Assembly: GCA_050744865.1 (NCBI GenBank)
Contig: JBOGHW010000082.1
Span: 11,841-75,840, forward strand
Source of the DNA: JAKACA01 sp050744865
GTDB lineage: Bacteria > Actinomycetota > Acidimicrobiia > Acidimicrobiales > Bog-793
Length of the DNA: 64,000 nucleotides
Direction: 5' to 3'
The position numbers were made by a program, and so were the translations under genes. The notes beneath the pieces are model-generated. The model had not been told where the DNA came from. It saw only the letters and a program-made list of their open reading frames with translations, and did no database searches. Of the stretch, positions 25,187 to 32,201 are shown piece by piece (position 1 is the first letter of the stretch; the number at the start of each line of letters is the position of its first letter).

Positions 25187-26037
25187 ACGACAAGCGTTGC
25201 TCCGAAGAGGACGTAATCGCCGAGCTGGAATCGGGGATGACGATAGGTATCGGCGGATGGGGCTCCCGCCGCAAGCCCATGTCCGTCATCCGAGCCATCG
25301 CCCGCTCTGGGTTGACCGACCTGACGGTCGTGACCTACGGCGGCCCCGACGTCGGGCTGCTATGCGCGACCGGCAAGGTGTCGAAGGTCGTCACCTCGTT
25401 CGTCTCCCTCGACTCCATACCTCTCGAGCCGCATTACCGGGCGGCCCGGCAATCGGGCCGCGTCGAGGAGGAGCCGTGGGACGAGGGCTTGTTCTTGCTG
25501 GGTTTGCAGGCTGCCGCCTGGCGGTTGCCGTTCCTCCCTTCCCGGGCGGGCCTCGGCTCCGATCTGCTCCGGCTGAACCGCCGCCTCCGGCTCGTGCGAT
25601 CCCCATTTGACGACTGCGAAGAGCTCGTGGCCGCACCGGCGCTCGTGCTCGACGCTGCCTTCTGCCACCTCAACGTCGCCGACGCGAGCGGGAACGCCGC
25701 TTTCCTTGGGCCGGACCTCTATTTCGACGACTTGTACCTCCGGGCGGCAAAGCGCCGGTTCCTCTCGGTCGAGAAGGTGGTTCCCACCGAGGACCTTCTC
25801 GGCTGTGCCGGCACGGAGCTGCGTCTGCAGGTGAACCGGACGATGGTCGACGGCGTCGTGGTGCGCCCTGGCGGCGCCCACTTCACCTCTTGTGAGCCGG
25901 AGTACGGGCGCGACGAAGAGTTCCAGCGACTGTACGCCGCTTCTGCGAAGACCGAGGAGGCCTGGGCAGAGTTCGCGGCGGGATACCTTCACGTGTCCGA
26001 GCAGGAGTACCAAGCGCGCCGCCGGGACCGGCCATGA
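25183..26037 (+). CDS. ipdA: IpdA, alpha subunit of the COCHEA-CoA hydrolase
   Basis: A 284-residue CoA-transferase-I fold protein: SGMTIGIGGWGSRRKPMSVI near the N-terminus, VVTYGGPDVGLLCATGKV, GLQAAAWRLPFLPSRAGLGS, AFCHLNVADASGNAAFLG, and YFDDLYLRAAKRRFLSVEKV followed by GGAHFTSCEPEYGRDE. These match mycobacterial IpdA. IpdAB is not a transferase but hydrolyses the C-ring of the steroid-derived COCHEA-CoA through a glutamate; the equivalent acidic stretch here is EEEPWDEG. The GTG start overlaps the echA20 stop and ipdB follows after 12 nt, so the two subunits are made together. Confidence 0.94.
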   Translation: MNDKRCSEEDVIAELESGMTIGIGGWGSRRKPMSVIRAIARSGLTDLTVVTYGGPDVGLLCATGKVSKVVTSFVSLDSIPLEPHYRAARQSGRVEEEPWDEGLFLLGLQAAAWRLPFLPSRAGLGSDLLRLNRRLRLVRSPFDDCEELVAAPALVLDAAFCHLNVADASGNAAFLGPDLYFDDLYLRAAKRRFLSVEKVVPTEDLLGCAGTELRLQVNRTMVDGVVVRPGGAHFTSCEPEYGRDEEFQRLYAASAKTEEAWAEFAAGYLHVSEQEYQARRRDRP

Positions 26038-26049
26038 GCGGAGCAAGAC

Positions 26050-26826
26050 ATGAGTGACATAGCCTCGGCCACACGCGCCGAAGTCTGTGTGGTGGCCGTG
26101 GCCGAGTGCTTCCGCGGCGACGGGGAGATCCTCGCAAACCCCATCGGCACGATTCCGATGATCGGAGGCCGGGTGGCGCGGGCGACCTTCGAGCCCGACC
26201 TCATGATGACTGACGGGGAGGCTGCGCTCGTGTCGAACGACGAAGCCTTCGTGATTCCGGACGGGCGAGTAGTCGAGAGCTCCAACAGCTACAGGTCGAT
26301 GTTCTTCAACTTCGTGTGGGCCGGTAAGCGCCACGTGATCATGAGCGGGAGCCAGGTCGACAGATACGGCAACCAGAACTTCGCAGCTGTCGGGACGGAC
26401 TGGGCGGCTCCCAAGGTGCAACTGCTCGGCTTTAGAGGAGCGCCGGGCAACACCATCCAGAACACGACCTCCTACTGGATACCCAGCCACTCCAAGCAGG
26501 TTTTCGTGGAAGAAGTGGACATCGTCACGGGTGTCGGCTGGAACCGGGTCGCTGCGCTGCCGGCTGCGGCGAGGCGGTACTTCGAGCTCAGGCGAATAGT
26601 GACGAACCTCTGCGTGCTCGACTTCGGCGGAGCTGACCACGCCATGCGGCTTGTGTCTGTCCACCCCGGAGTCACGGTCGCCGACGTCGTTGCCGCCACC
26701 GGGTTCGAGCTGGCGATGGCCGAACCTGTGACGCAGACACGCCTGCCAAATGGTGCCGAGCTCGCCCTCATCCGGCGCGTGATCGACCCGGCCGGCCTTC
26801 GCGAGCGGGAAGTACCAAACGCGTGA
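26050..26826 (+). CDS. ipdB: IpdB, beta subunit of the COCHEA-CoA hydrolase
   Basis: A 258-residue beta-type CoA-transferase-fold subunit: ATRAEVCVVAVAECF at the start, MMTDGEAALVSNDEAF, FFNFVWAGKRHVIMSGSQVD followed by RYGNQNF, FRGAPGNTIQNTTSYW, VFVEEVDIVTGVGW, NLCVLDFGGADHAMR and TRLPNGAELALIRRVIDP. This matches mycobacterial IpdB throughout. It forms the heterotetrameric IpdAB ring-cleaving hydrolase with the gene just upstream. A ribosome site (GGAG) precedes the ATG by about 9 nt. It is the last gene of the echA20-ipdA-ipdB set, followed by a ureohydrolase with its own likely promoter. Confidence 0.94.
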   Translation: MSDIASATRAEVCVVAVAECFRGDGEILANPIGTIPMIGGRVARATFEPDLMMTDGEAALVSNDEAFVIPDGRVVESSNSYRSMFFNFVWAGKRHVIMSGSQVDRYGNQNFAAVGTDWAAPKVQLLGFRGAPGNTIQNTTSYWIPSHSKQVFVEEVDIVTGVGWNRVAALPAAARRYFELRRIVTNLCVLDFGGADHAMRLVSVHPGVTVADVVAATGFELAMAEPVTQTRLPNGAELALIRRVIDPAGLREREVPNA

Positions 26827-26869
26827 GGTCGGCCGCACCGTCGCATAGCGCGTGTGCTACAACCGGTCC

Positions 26870-27934
26870 GTGACCGAGCAATCGACTCCTCGGCTGGGAG
26901 CCGCAGGCGGTAGTCAGGCGGCGCCGGACCGTAGGCTGCCCCCAGGTCTGCGCGAACAGCTGAGCGGCCCCTCCTACAGCGGACCAGCCACGTTCGCCCA
27001 GACGCCGCTGCTGACCGAGCCCGAGGATCTCGACAGGTGGCAACCGGATGTCGCGATCGTGGGTGCGCCCTGGGACGACTCGACGACGAACAGGCCCGGC
27101 GCCCGGTTCGGCCCGAGGGCCCTACGGGCGCTCGCCTACGGTCCGGGGACCTACCACCTCGACCTCGGCATCGAAATATTCGACAACATCGAGGTTGTTG
27201 ATTACGGCGACGCTATGTGCCCACACGGTATGCAGGAGGCGTCGCATACCAACATCCGCCGCCGGGTGTCCGAGATCGCCAGCCGTGGCATCTTCCCGAT
27301 CGTCCTCGGCGGGGACCATTCCATCACTTGGCCGGCGGCGACTGCCGTAGCCGAAGCATGTGGCTGGGGCCGGATCGGCATCGTGCACTTCGACGCCCAC
27401 GCTGATACCGCCGACATCATCGACGGCAACCTGGCGAGCCACGGGACCCCCATGCGCCGGCTGATCGAGTCGGGTGCCGTGCCTGGCCGCAACTTCGTTC
27501 AGGTGGGCTTGCGTGGCTACTGGCCTCCGGAGGACGTCTTCGAGTGGATGCAGGCGCAGGGGATGCGCTGGCACCTCATGCAAGAGGTTTGGGAGCGAGG
27601 GCTGCCGGCCGTCATGACCGACGCCGTGGCCGAGGCCACCGAGGACTGCGACGGCGTGTACCTGTCGCTCGACATCGACGTGCTCGATCCCGGCTTTGCG
27701 CCCGGGACGGGTACCCCCGAGCCCGGTGGCCTCAATCCGGCCGATCTCTTGCGGGCAGTGCGCAAACTCGCCCTCGAGACGCCGCTCGTCGCTATGGACG
27801 TCGTCGAAGTCGCGCCGCCTTACGACTGGGCGGAGACGACGATCAACAACGCCCACCGGACCGTCCTCGAGGTGCTGGCGGGTCTCGCCGTACGCCGAGG
27901 AGGCCAGGCCAAGGTCGTCGCACCCGACGGGTAG
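26870..27934 (+). CDS. Ureohydrolase (agmatinase/guanidinobutyrase-like)
   Basis: A 354-residue arginase-superfamily enzyme. Manganese ligands are visible in LGGDHSITWP, VHFDAHADTADIID and YLSLDIDVLDPGFAPGTG, the last continuing into the conserved T-P-E-P-G-G. About 40 extra N-terminal residues precede the core, as in actinobacterial agmatinase-like proteins. It hydrolyses a guanidino compound to urea and an amine; agmatine, guanidinobutyrate or guanidinopropionate cannot be told apart here. GTG 26870 is chosen. A GTG at 26852 is in frame, but the region between looks like a -10 element (TACAAC). It sits in the steroid cluster without an obvious metabolic link. Confidence 0.88.
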   Translation: MTEQSTPRLGAAGGSQAAPDRRLPPGLREQLSGPSYSGPATFAQTPLLTEPEDLDRWQPDVAIVGAPWDDSTTNRPGARFGPRALRALAYGPGTYHLDLGIEIFDNIEVVDYGDAMCPHGMQEASHTNIRRRVSEIASRGIFPIVLGGDHSITWPAATAVAEACGWGRIGIVHFDAHADTADIIDGNLASHGTPMRRLIESGAVPGRNFVQVGLRGYWPPEDVFEWMQAQGMRWHLMQEVWERGLPAVMTDAVAEATEDCDGVYLSLDIDVLDPGFAPGTGTPEPGGLNPADLLRAVRKLALETPLVAMDVVEVAPPYDWAETTINNAHRTVLEVLAGLAVRRGGQAKVVAPDG

Positions 27935-28040
27935 CCGTCCATCAGGTAGGCGGTCGATGCCCGCCCAGGCGCGACCGGTTTGCACTGGTCAAGGCGGTGG
28001 CGGTTGCCAGTAGGTCGTTCACCCCGGCGACCGAGGGCCA

Positions 28041-28046
28041 TAGGCT
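28041..28046 (+). promoter_or_regulatory. -10 hexamer of fadA6 (leaderless type)
   Basis: TAGGCT ends 8 nt before ATG 28055. TTCACC lies 17 bp further upstream as a weak -35. No Shine-Dalgarno sequence is present. The rest of the 120-nt gap shows nothing else. Confidence 0.45.
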
Positions 28047-28054
28047 GACCATCG

Positions 28055-29203
28055 ATGTCCGAGGCCTACATCGTCGATGCCGTCCGCACACCCGTTGGCA
28101 AGCGGCACGGAGGGCTTGCCCACGTGCATCCGGCGGACCTGGGTGCCCACGTTCTCGAGGCGCTCATGCACCGCACAGGCATCGACCCCGCCGCTGTCGA
28201 GGACGTGGTGTTCGGCTGTGTCGACACCGTCGGCGCGCAGGCTGGCGACATCGCCCGCACGTGCTGGCTGGCAGCCGGGCTGCCGGAGCACGTTCCCGGC
28301 ACGACCGTCGACCGCCAGTGTGGTTCGTCACAGCAGGCCGTTCACTTCGCCGCCCAGGCGATCCTCGCCGGCACCCAGGACGTCGTGGTCGCCGGCGGCG
28401 TGCAGCAGATGTCCCAGATCCCCATCTCGGCTGCCATGCTCGCCGGCGCTGAACTCGGCCACCCCGACCCGTTCAGCGGCTCGGTGGGTTGGGTGAAGCG
28501 GTACGGCGAGCAAGAGGTCAGCCAGTTCCGGGCCGCCGACCTGATCGCCGAGAAGTGGGACATCTCGCGCGACGAGATGGAAGCGTTCGCCGTCGAGTCC
28601 CATAGGAGGGCTTTGCGGGCAGGGGAGGAGGGGCGTTTCGCTGGGGAAGTCGCGGCGCTCGAAGGCGTCGTCGCCGACGAGGGACCCCGCGAGCCGGACC
28701 TGGTCAAGATTCGCTCGCTGCCGACACTCCGGCCGGGTGGCCGGGTGACCGCCGCCGTAGCGTCGCAGATCTCGGATGCTTCCGCCGCTCTCCTCCTCGT
28801 GAGCGAGGCGGCCCTCGAGCGTCATGGCCTGCGACCCCGCGCCCGCATCCACCATCTGAGCGTACGTGGCGACGATCCCGTCCTGATGCTGACGGCGCCC
28901 ATCCCCGCCACGCTGCACGCCCTCGAGCGGAGCGGCCTGCGGCTCGACGACGTCGACCTCATCGAGATCAACGAGGCGTTCGCCTCCGTCGTGCTCGCCT
29001 GGCAGAGGTCGACGGGGGCCGATCTTGCCAAAGTCAACGTCAACGGTGGTGCCATCGCCCTCGGTCATCCCCTCGGGGCCACCGGCGCCAGGTTGATGAC
29101 GACGCTCCTCAACGAGCTCGAGCGCACGGGCGGCCGCTACGGGCTGCAGACGATGTGCGAAGGCGGCGGGCAGGCCAACGTGACGATCATCGAGCGCCTC
29201 TGA
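28055..29203 (+). CDS. fadA6: FadA6-like thiolase
   Basis: A 382-residue thiolase. The nucleophile Cys89 is in VDRQCGSSQQAVHFAAQAI; GGAIALGHPLGATGAR carries the conserved histidine (about 338) and TMCEGGGQANVTI the second cysteine (about 368). NEAFASVVLAW is the N-E-A-F motif. The whole sequence matches mycobacterial FadA6 (Rv3556c), the thiolase that cleaves the beta-keto intermediate released after C-ring opening in steroid degradation. It is preceded by a TANNNT hexamer at leaderless spacing and converges with a nucleotidyltransferase-fold gene. Confidence 0.93.
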   Translation: MSEAYIVDAVRTPVGKRHGGLAHVHPADLGAHVLEALMHRTGIDPAAVEDVVFGCVDTVGAQAGDIARTCWLAAGLPEHVPGTTVDRQCGSSQQAVHFAAQAILAGTQDVVVAGGVQQMSQIPISAAMLAGAELGHPDPFSGSVGWVKRYGEQEVSQFRAADLIAEKWDISRDEMEAFAVESHRRALRAGEEGRFAGEVAALEGVVADEGPREPDLVKIRSLPTLRPGGRVTAAVASQISDASAALLLVSEAALERHGLRPRARIHHLSVRGDDPVLMLTAPIPATLHALERSGLRLDDVDLIEINEAFASVVLAWQRSTGADLAKVNVNGGAIALGHPLGATGARLMTTLLNELERTGGRYGLQTMCEGGGQANVTIIERL

Positions 29204-29222
29204 TCGCTCCGCACTTGGGCGT

Positions 29223-30395
29223 CTAGAAGGTCCCGCCGGCGGCCCCAGTCGGGTCGGAGCGGCCGTAGCGAGCGATCTGCACGGCTTTGCGCAGCAAGCG
29301 GCGGCCGAGCTGGCGCCGGCTCTCGAGCTGCCACTGCCAGGAGAGGTACTCGAGGAAGTCCACCGGCCGGCTCGCCTTCGGATAGACGGCCCGTACTCGA
29401 CGCCACCTGTCCCAATGGTGCAGGTATGCAGCTCCGTGCCGCGGTTCGTGAACGAGGGCCCATTCGGAGAGGCGCTCGCCAGCGGCGGGTCGAGCCTGCG
29501 ACAGGCTCGCCATCGTAGCCGCCGGCACCGCCACGGCGAAGCCCGACTCGAGGTACCGCAACGCACGCGCTACCCGCACGGTGAGCCCTCGATCGATAGC
29601 CCCCCGGACCAGACGGTCCCAGTCGAGGGGCTCCGCCGACGCATCAGGCGACGCATCGCCACACGCCTGCAGAACTGTCATGGCGTCTGCCACCCACATG
29701 ACGGGCGCGCCGAAAGGACCTGTGCCGTGAGCCAAGAGGTGCAGCAGCTGATCGGCCGGGCAGAGTGCAAGCGTGCCCGCGGACCGGACCTTGACGGGTA
29801 CTGCCGCCGCCCAGAAGGCGTCGTCGCTTGCCGGCACGTGCAGGGCGTTCCAGTGCAGGTCGACCGCTCTTGACTTCTCGTCGGTCCACTCGGCGGCGTG
29901 GTGTGTCACTCGCAACCTCGAATACGGCTGGCAAGTCCGCTCCTTCCAACCCGCACCGGCCAGGAGCCGGAAGGCCTCAAGTACCCTGCTGTCGGGAACA
30001 AGGACGTCGACGTCCACCATCGGGCGCATCCCGGCGTCCCTGTAGTACACCTCGATCATGGCGGCGCCCTTCAGCAGCAAAGTTGGGATCCCGGCGTCGT
30101 CGAGCGTGTGCAGCAGCTGCTCCGTCAGATGCAGGAGGCGTTGGTTCTGGTACCAGGTGTGGCGGTAGACGCCCTTCAGCGTGGCCAAGGCGGCGTCGTC
30201 AGGAACGTGGGAGGACAACCGGCGGTACAGCATGGGCATCACCCGGTAGGAGGCTTCGTCGTGGTCCGCAAGACCGCCGGTCAGTGCCTTCCACTGTTGC
30301 CAGGAGGCGACGGCGACCTCCGGATCGGAGACAACGGCCCGCAGCAGCAGCTCTTGCTCCGCTGTGGGGTAAGCGCCTGGGGTTCCGGCGCTCAC
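29223..30395 (-). CDS. Nucleotidyltransferase-fold protein (NTP_transf_5 type)
   Basis: A 390-residue protein with the motif LLLKGAAMIEVYY followed by MRPMVDVDVLVP. This K-G ... D-x-D pattern is typical of the uncharacterised NTP_transf_5 (PF14907-type) nucleotidyltransferases often found near polysaccharide and lasso-peptide loci. A helical N-terminal segment (QELLLRAVVSDPEVAVASW) and a basic C-terminus (SRRQLGRRLLRKAVQ) flank it. The open frame extends to 30635, but GTG 30395 has GGAG about 9 nt upstream and excludes an Arg/Ser-rich region that looks non-coding. No biochemical role is established, and its place between fadA6 and a MaoC gene is unexplained. Confidence 0.78.
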   Translation of the reverse strand: MSAGTPGAYPTAEQELLLRAVVSDPEVAVASWQQWKALTGGLADHDEASYRVMPMLYRRLSSHVPDDAALATLKGVYRHTWYQNQRLLHLTEQLLHTLDDAGIPTLLLKGAAMIEVYYRDAGMRPMVDVDVLVPDSRVLEAFRLLAGAGWKERTCQPYSRLRVTHHAAEWTDEKSRAVDLHWNALHVPASDDAFWAAAVPVKVRSAGTLALCPADQLLHLLAHGTGPFGAPVMWVADAMTVLQACGDASPDASAEPLDWDRLVRGAIDRGLTVRVARALRYLESGFAVAVPAATMASLSQARPAAGERLSEWALVHEPRHGAAYLHHWDRWRRVRAVYPKASRPVDFLEYLSWQWQLESRRQLGRRLLRKAVQIARYGRSDPTGAAGGTF

Positions 30396-30525
30396 CGCTG
30401 CTCCACGGCGCGACGCCGGTCCACGGTCGGTGCTCGCCGCCGGCGGGAAGTTCCACGTGCCGGTGGTTCCAGAAGCGTTGCTGGGTGGCAGCTTCCCGGA
30501 ACGTCGTCGGTGAGTCGAGGTGGGC

Positions 30526-30984
30526 TCAAGCCAGGTAGCGGGAGACGGACTCGGCGACGCATGCCGGCTTCGCCTTGCCCTCGATCTCGATCGTGACGAG
30601 GTTGACGATCTGTACGCCGCCAGGTACGTCGTCAACCGACTGGATGTGACCCCGCGCCCGCAGGCGCGAGCCGACCGGCACCGGGGCAGGAAAGCGGACC
30701 TTGTTGGTCCCGTAGTTGATGCCCATGGAGATCCCGTGCACCCGGATGACTTGGGGCAGCAGGTACGACATGAGCGCCAGGGTCAGGTAGCCGTGGGCGA
30801 TTGTCCCACCGAACGGTCCCGCCGCCGCCTTCTCAGCGTCGACATGGATCCACTGGTGGTCTCCGGTGGCGTCGGCGAAAAGGTTGACTCTGTCCTGGGT
30901 GATCTCCAGCCACTCGCTCGGGCCGACATCGGTGCCGACGGCCTGCTTGAGAGCATCGAGTCCTTCGAAGACGGTAGGTTCCAT
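30526..30984 (-). CDS. MaoC-like hotdog-fold dehydratase
   Basis: A 152-residue single-hotdog protein with the R-hydratase signature FADATGDHQWIHVD, in which Asp and His form the catalytic pair, followed by GPFGGTIAHGYLTLALMSYL and YGTNKVRFPAPVPVGSRLRA. It resembles mycobacterial HtdZ/Rv0130-type (R)-specific enoyl-CoA hydratases. It hydrates a 2-enoyl-CoA in beta-oxidation. ATG 30984 follows TACGAT at leaderless spacing and is divergent from ipdC, only 35 nt away. Shared control with ipdC suggests a function in the same steroid or lipid pathway. The following 130 nt (30396-30525) hold nothing recognisable. Confidence 0.88.
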   Translation of the reverse strand: MEPTVFEGLDALKQAVGTDVGPSEWLEITQDRVNLFADATGDHQWIHVDAEKAAAGPFGGTIAHGYLTLALMSYLLPQVIRVHGISMGINYGTNKVRFPAPVPVGSRLRARGHIQSVDDVPGGVQIVNLVTIEIEGKAKPACVAESVSRYLA

Positions 30985-30990
30985 GCTGCG

Positions 30991-30996
30991 ATCGTA
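30991..30996 (-). promoter_or_regulatory. -10 hexamer of the MaoC gene (leaderless type)
   Basis: TACGAT on the minus strand ends 6 nt before ATG 30984. It is one half of a back-to-back promoter pair within a 35-nt gap. Confidence 0.55.
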
Positions 30997-31008
30997 CGTC
31001 GTGCTGGG

Positions 31009-31014
31009 TACGCT
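31009..31014 (+). promoter_or_regulatory. -10 hexamer of ipdC (leaderless type)
   Basis: TACGCT ends 5 nt before GTG 31020. Its -35 region would fall over the start of the divergent MaoC gene, so the two promoters must overlap. Confidence 0.5.
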
Positions 31015-31019
31015 GCGGC

Positions 31020-32099
31020 GTGCCCGAGACGAGCGAATCTTTGCCACACCGGGCTCTGCGGACGCCGCTTTGCGAGTTGTTCGGTGTCGACTACCCGATC
31101 GTCCAGACGGGAATGGGATGGGTAGCAGGACCGCGGCTCGTGTCGGCGACGGCGCAAGCTGGGGCGCTCGGGATTCTCGCCTCGGCGACTATGACCTTCG
31201 ACGAGCTGAAGGGTGCCATCGCAGAGGTGAAGAGCCGTACCGGCAGGCCGTTCGGCGTCAACCTGCGCAGCGATCATGCCGAGATCGACAGATTCGTAGG
31301 GTTGCTGCTGGCCGAGCAGGTAGCCGTTGCGAGCTTCGCCCAGGCGCCAAGCGAGCGGCTCGTGAAGACGCTTCGCGACGGAGGCGTCCGCACCATGCCG
31401 ACCGTCGGAGCACAGCGACACGCCGAGAAGGTGGCCGCCTGGGGTGTCGACGCCGTCATCGCGCAGGGTCACGAGGGCGGTGGCCACACCGGCGCCGTCC
31501 CGACCAGCCTGCTGTTGCCGCAGGTTGCCTCGGCGGTGCCTATCCCGGTGGTGGGGGCAGGGGGCTTCTTCAGCGGTGCCGGCCTGGTGGCGGCGTTGGC
31601 GTGGGGGGCGGCGGGGGTGGCGATGGGCACTCGTTTCTTGCTGACAAAGGAGAGCACCGTGCCCGACGCCGTCAAGGCGGAGTACCTGAGAGCCTCGCTG
31701 ACCGACACGGTCGTCACACGAGCGGTCGACGGCTACCCGCAGCGAGTGATCCGTACCCCTGTGGTCGATCGGCTGGAGCGGGCGCTGCCCGGCGTCGGGC
31801 TGGCCCGAGCCTTCGCGAACGCCCTTCGGATGCGCCGTATGACCGCTACGTCGTTGCCGGCCCTGCTGCGCGAGGGCAGGGCCATGCACAAGAGCGGCGA
31901 CCTCACCTGGGCGCAGACGGCCATGGCGGCCAACGCGCCGATGCTCACCCGGGCAGCTCTCGTGGAAGGGCGTCTCGACGCCGGCGTGCTGCCGACCGGG
32001 CAGGTGGCCGGGCTGCTCTATGAGCTGCCGACCGTGGCTGAGCTCGTCGCACGAGTCGTGGCCGAGGCCGCCGAGACGCTGGAGAGGTTGCGGGACTAG
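31020..32099 (+). CDS. ipdC: IpdC-like enoyl-CoA reductase (NMO-family flavoprotein)
   Basis: A 359-residue nitronate-monooxygenase-fold flavoprotein: RTPLCELFGVDYPIVQTGMG, then WVAGPRLVSATAQAG and LGILASATMTFDELK, GVDAVIAQGHEGGGHTGAVP with the conserved histidines, GAGGFFSGAGLVAALAWGAA and MGTRFLLTKESTVPDAVK. The sequence matches mycobacterial IpdC (Rv3553), which reduces a steroid C/D-ring enoyl-CoA rather than oxidising nitronates. The GTG at 31020 is fixed by the TACGCT hexamer 5 nt upstream. It is separated from echA20-ipdA-ipdB by about 4 kb here, whereas the genes are adjacent in mycobacteria. Confidence 0.91.
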   Translation: MPETSESLPHRALRTPLCELFGVDYPIVQTGMGWVAGPRLVSATAQAGALGILASATMTFDELKGAIAEVKSRTGRPFGVNLRSDHAEIDRFVGLLLAEQVAVASFAQAPSERLVKTLRDGGVRTMPTVGAQRHAEKVAAWGVDAVIAQGHEGGGHTGAVPTSLLLPQVASAVPIPVVGAGGFFSGAGLVAALAWGAAGVAMGTRFLLTKESTVPDAVKAEYLRASLTDTVVTRAVDGYPQRVIRTPVVDRLERALPGVGLARAFANALRMRRMTATSLPALLREGRAMHKSGDLTWAQTAMAANAPMLTRAALVEGRLDAGVLPTGQVAGLLYELPTVAELVARVVAEAAETLERLRD

Positions 32100-32118
32100 C
32101 CCGTAGTCTCGTTGCGAC

Positions 32119-32158
32119 TGTCAGAGTTAGCTACGGTAAACCGACCGTAAGTCTGACA
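32119..32158. terminator. Two-block inverted repeat between convergent genes
   Basis: TGTCAGA (32119-32125) pairs with TCTGACA (32152-32158), and TACGGT (32132-32137) with ACCGTA (32144-32149), around the loop AAACCG. Internal bulges are unequal (6 and 2 nt). It lies between the 3' ends of ipdC and a ligase gene, so a bidirectional terminator is the simplest reading. No T-tract follows. Confidence 0.5.
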
Positions 32159-32201
32159 AAGGCACTCGGCGTGCGGGTGTGGCACCGGTGAGAAGCAGCC
32201 G

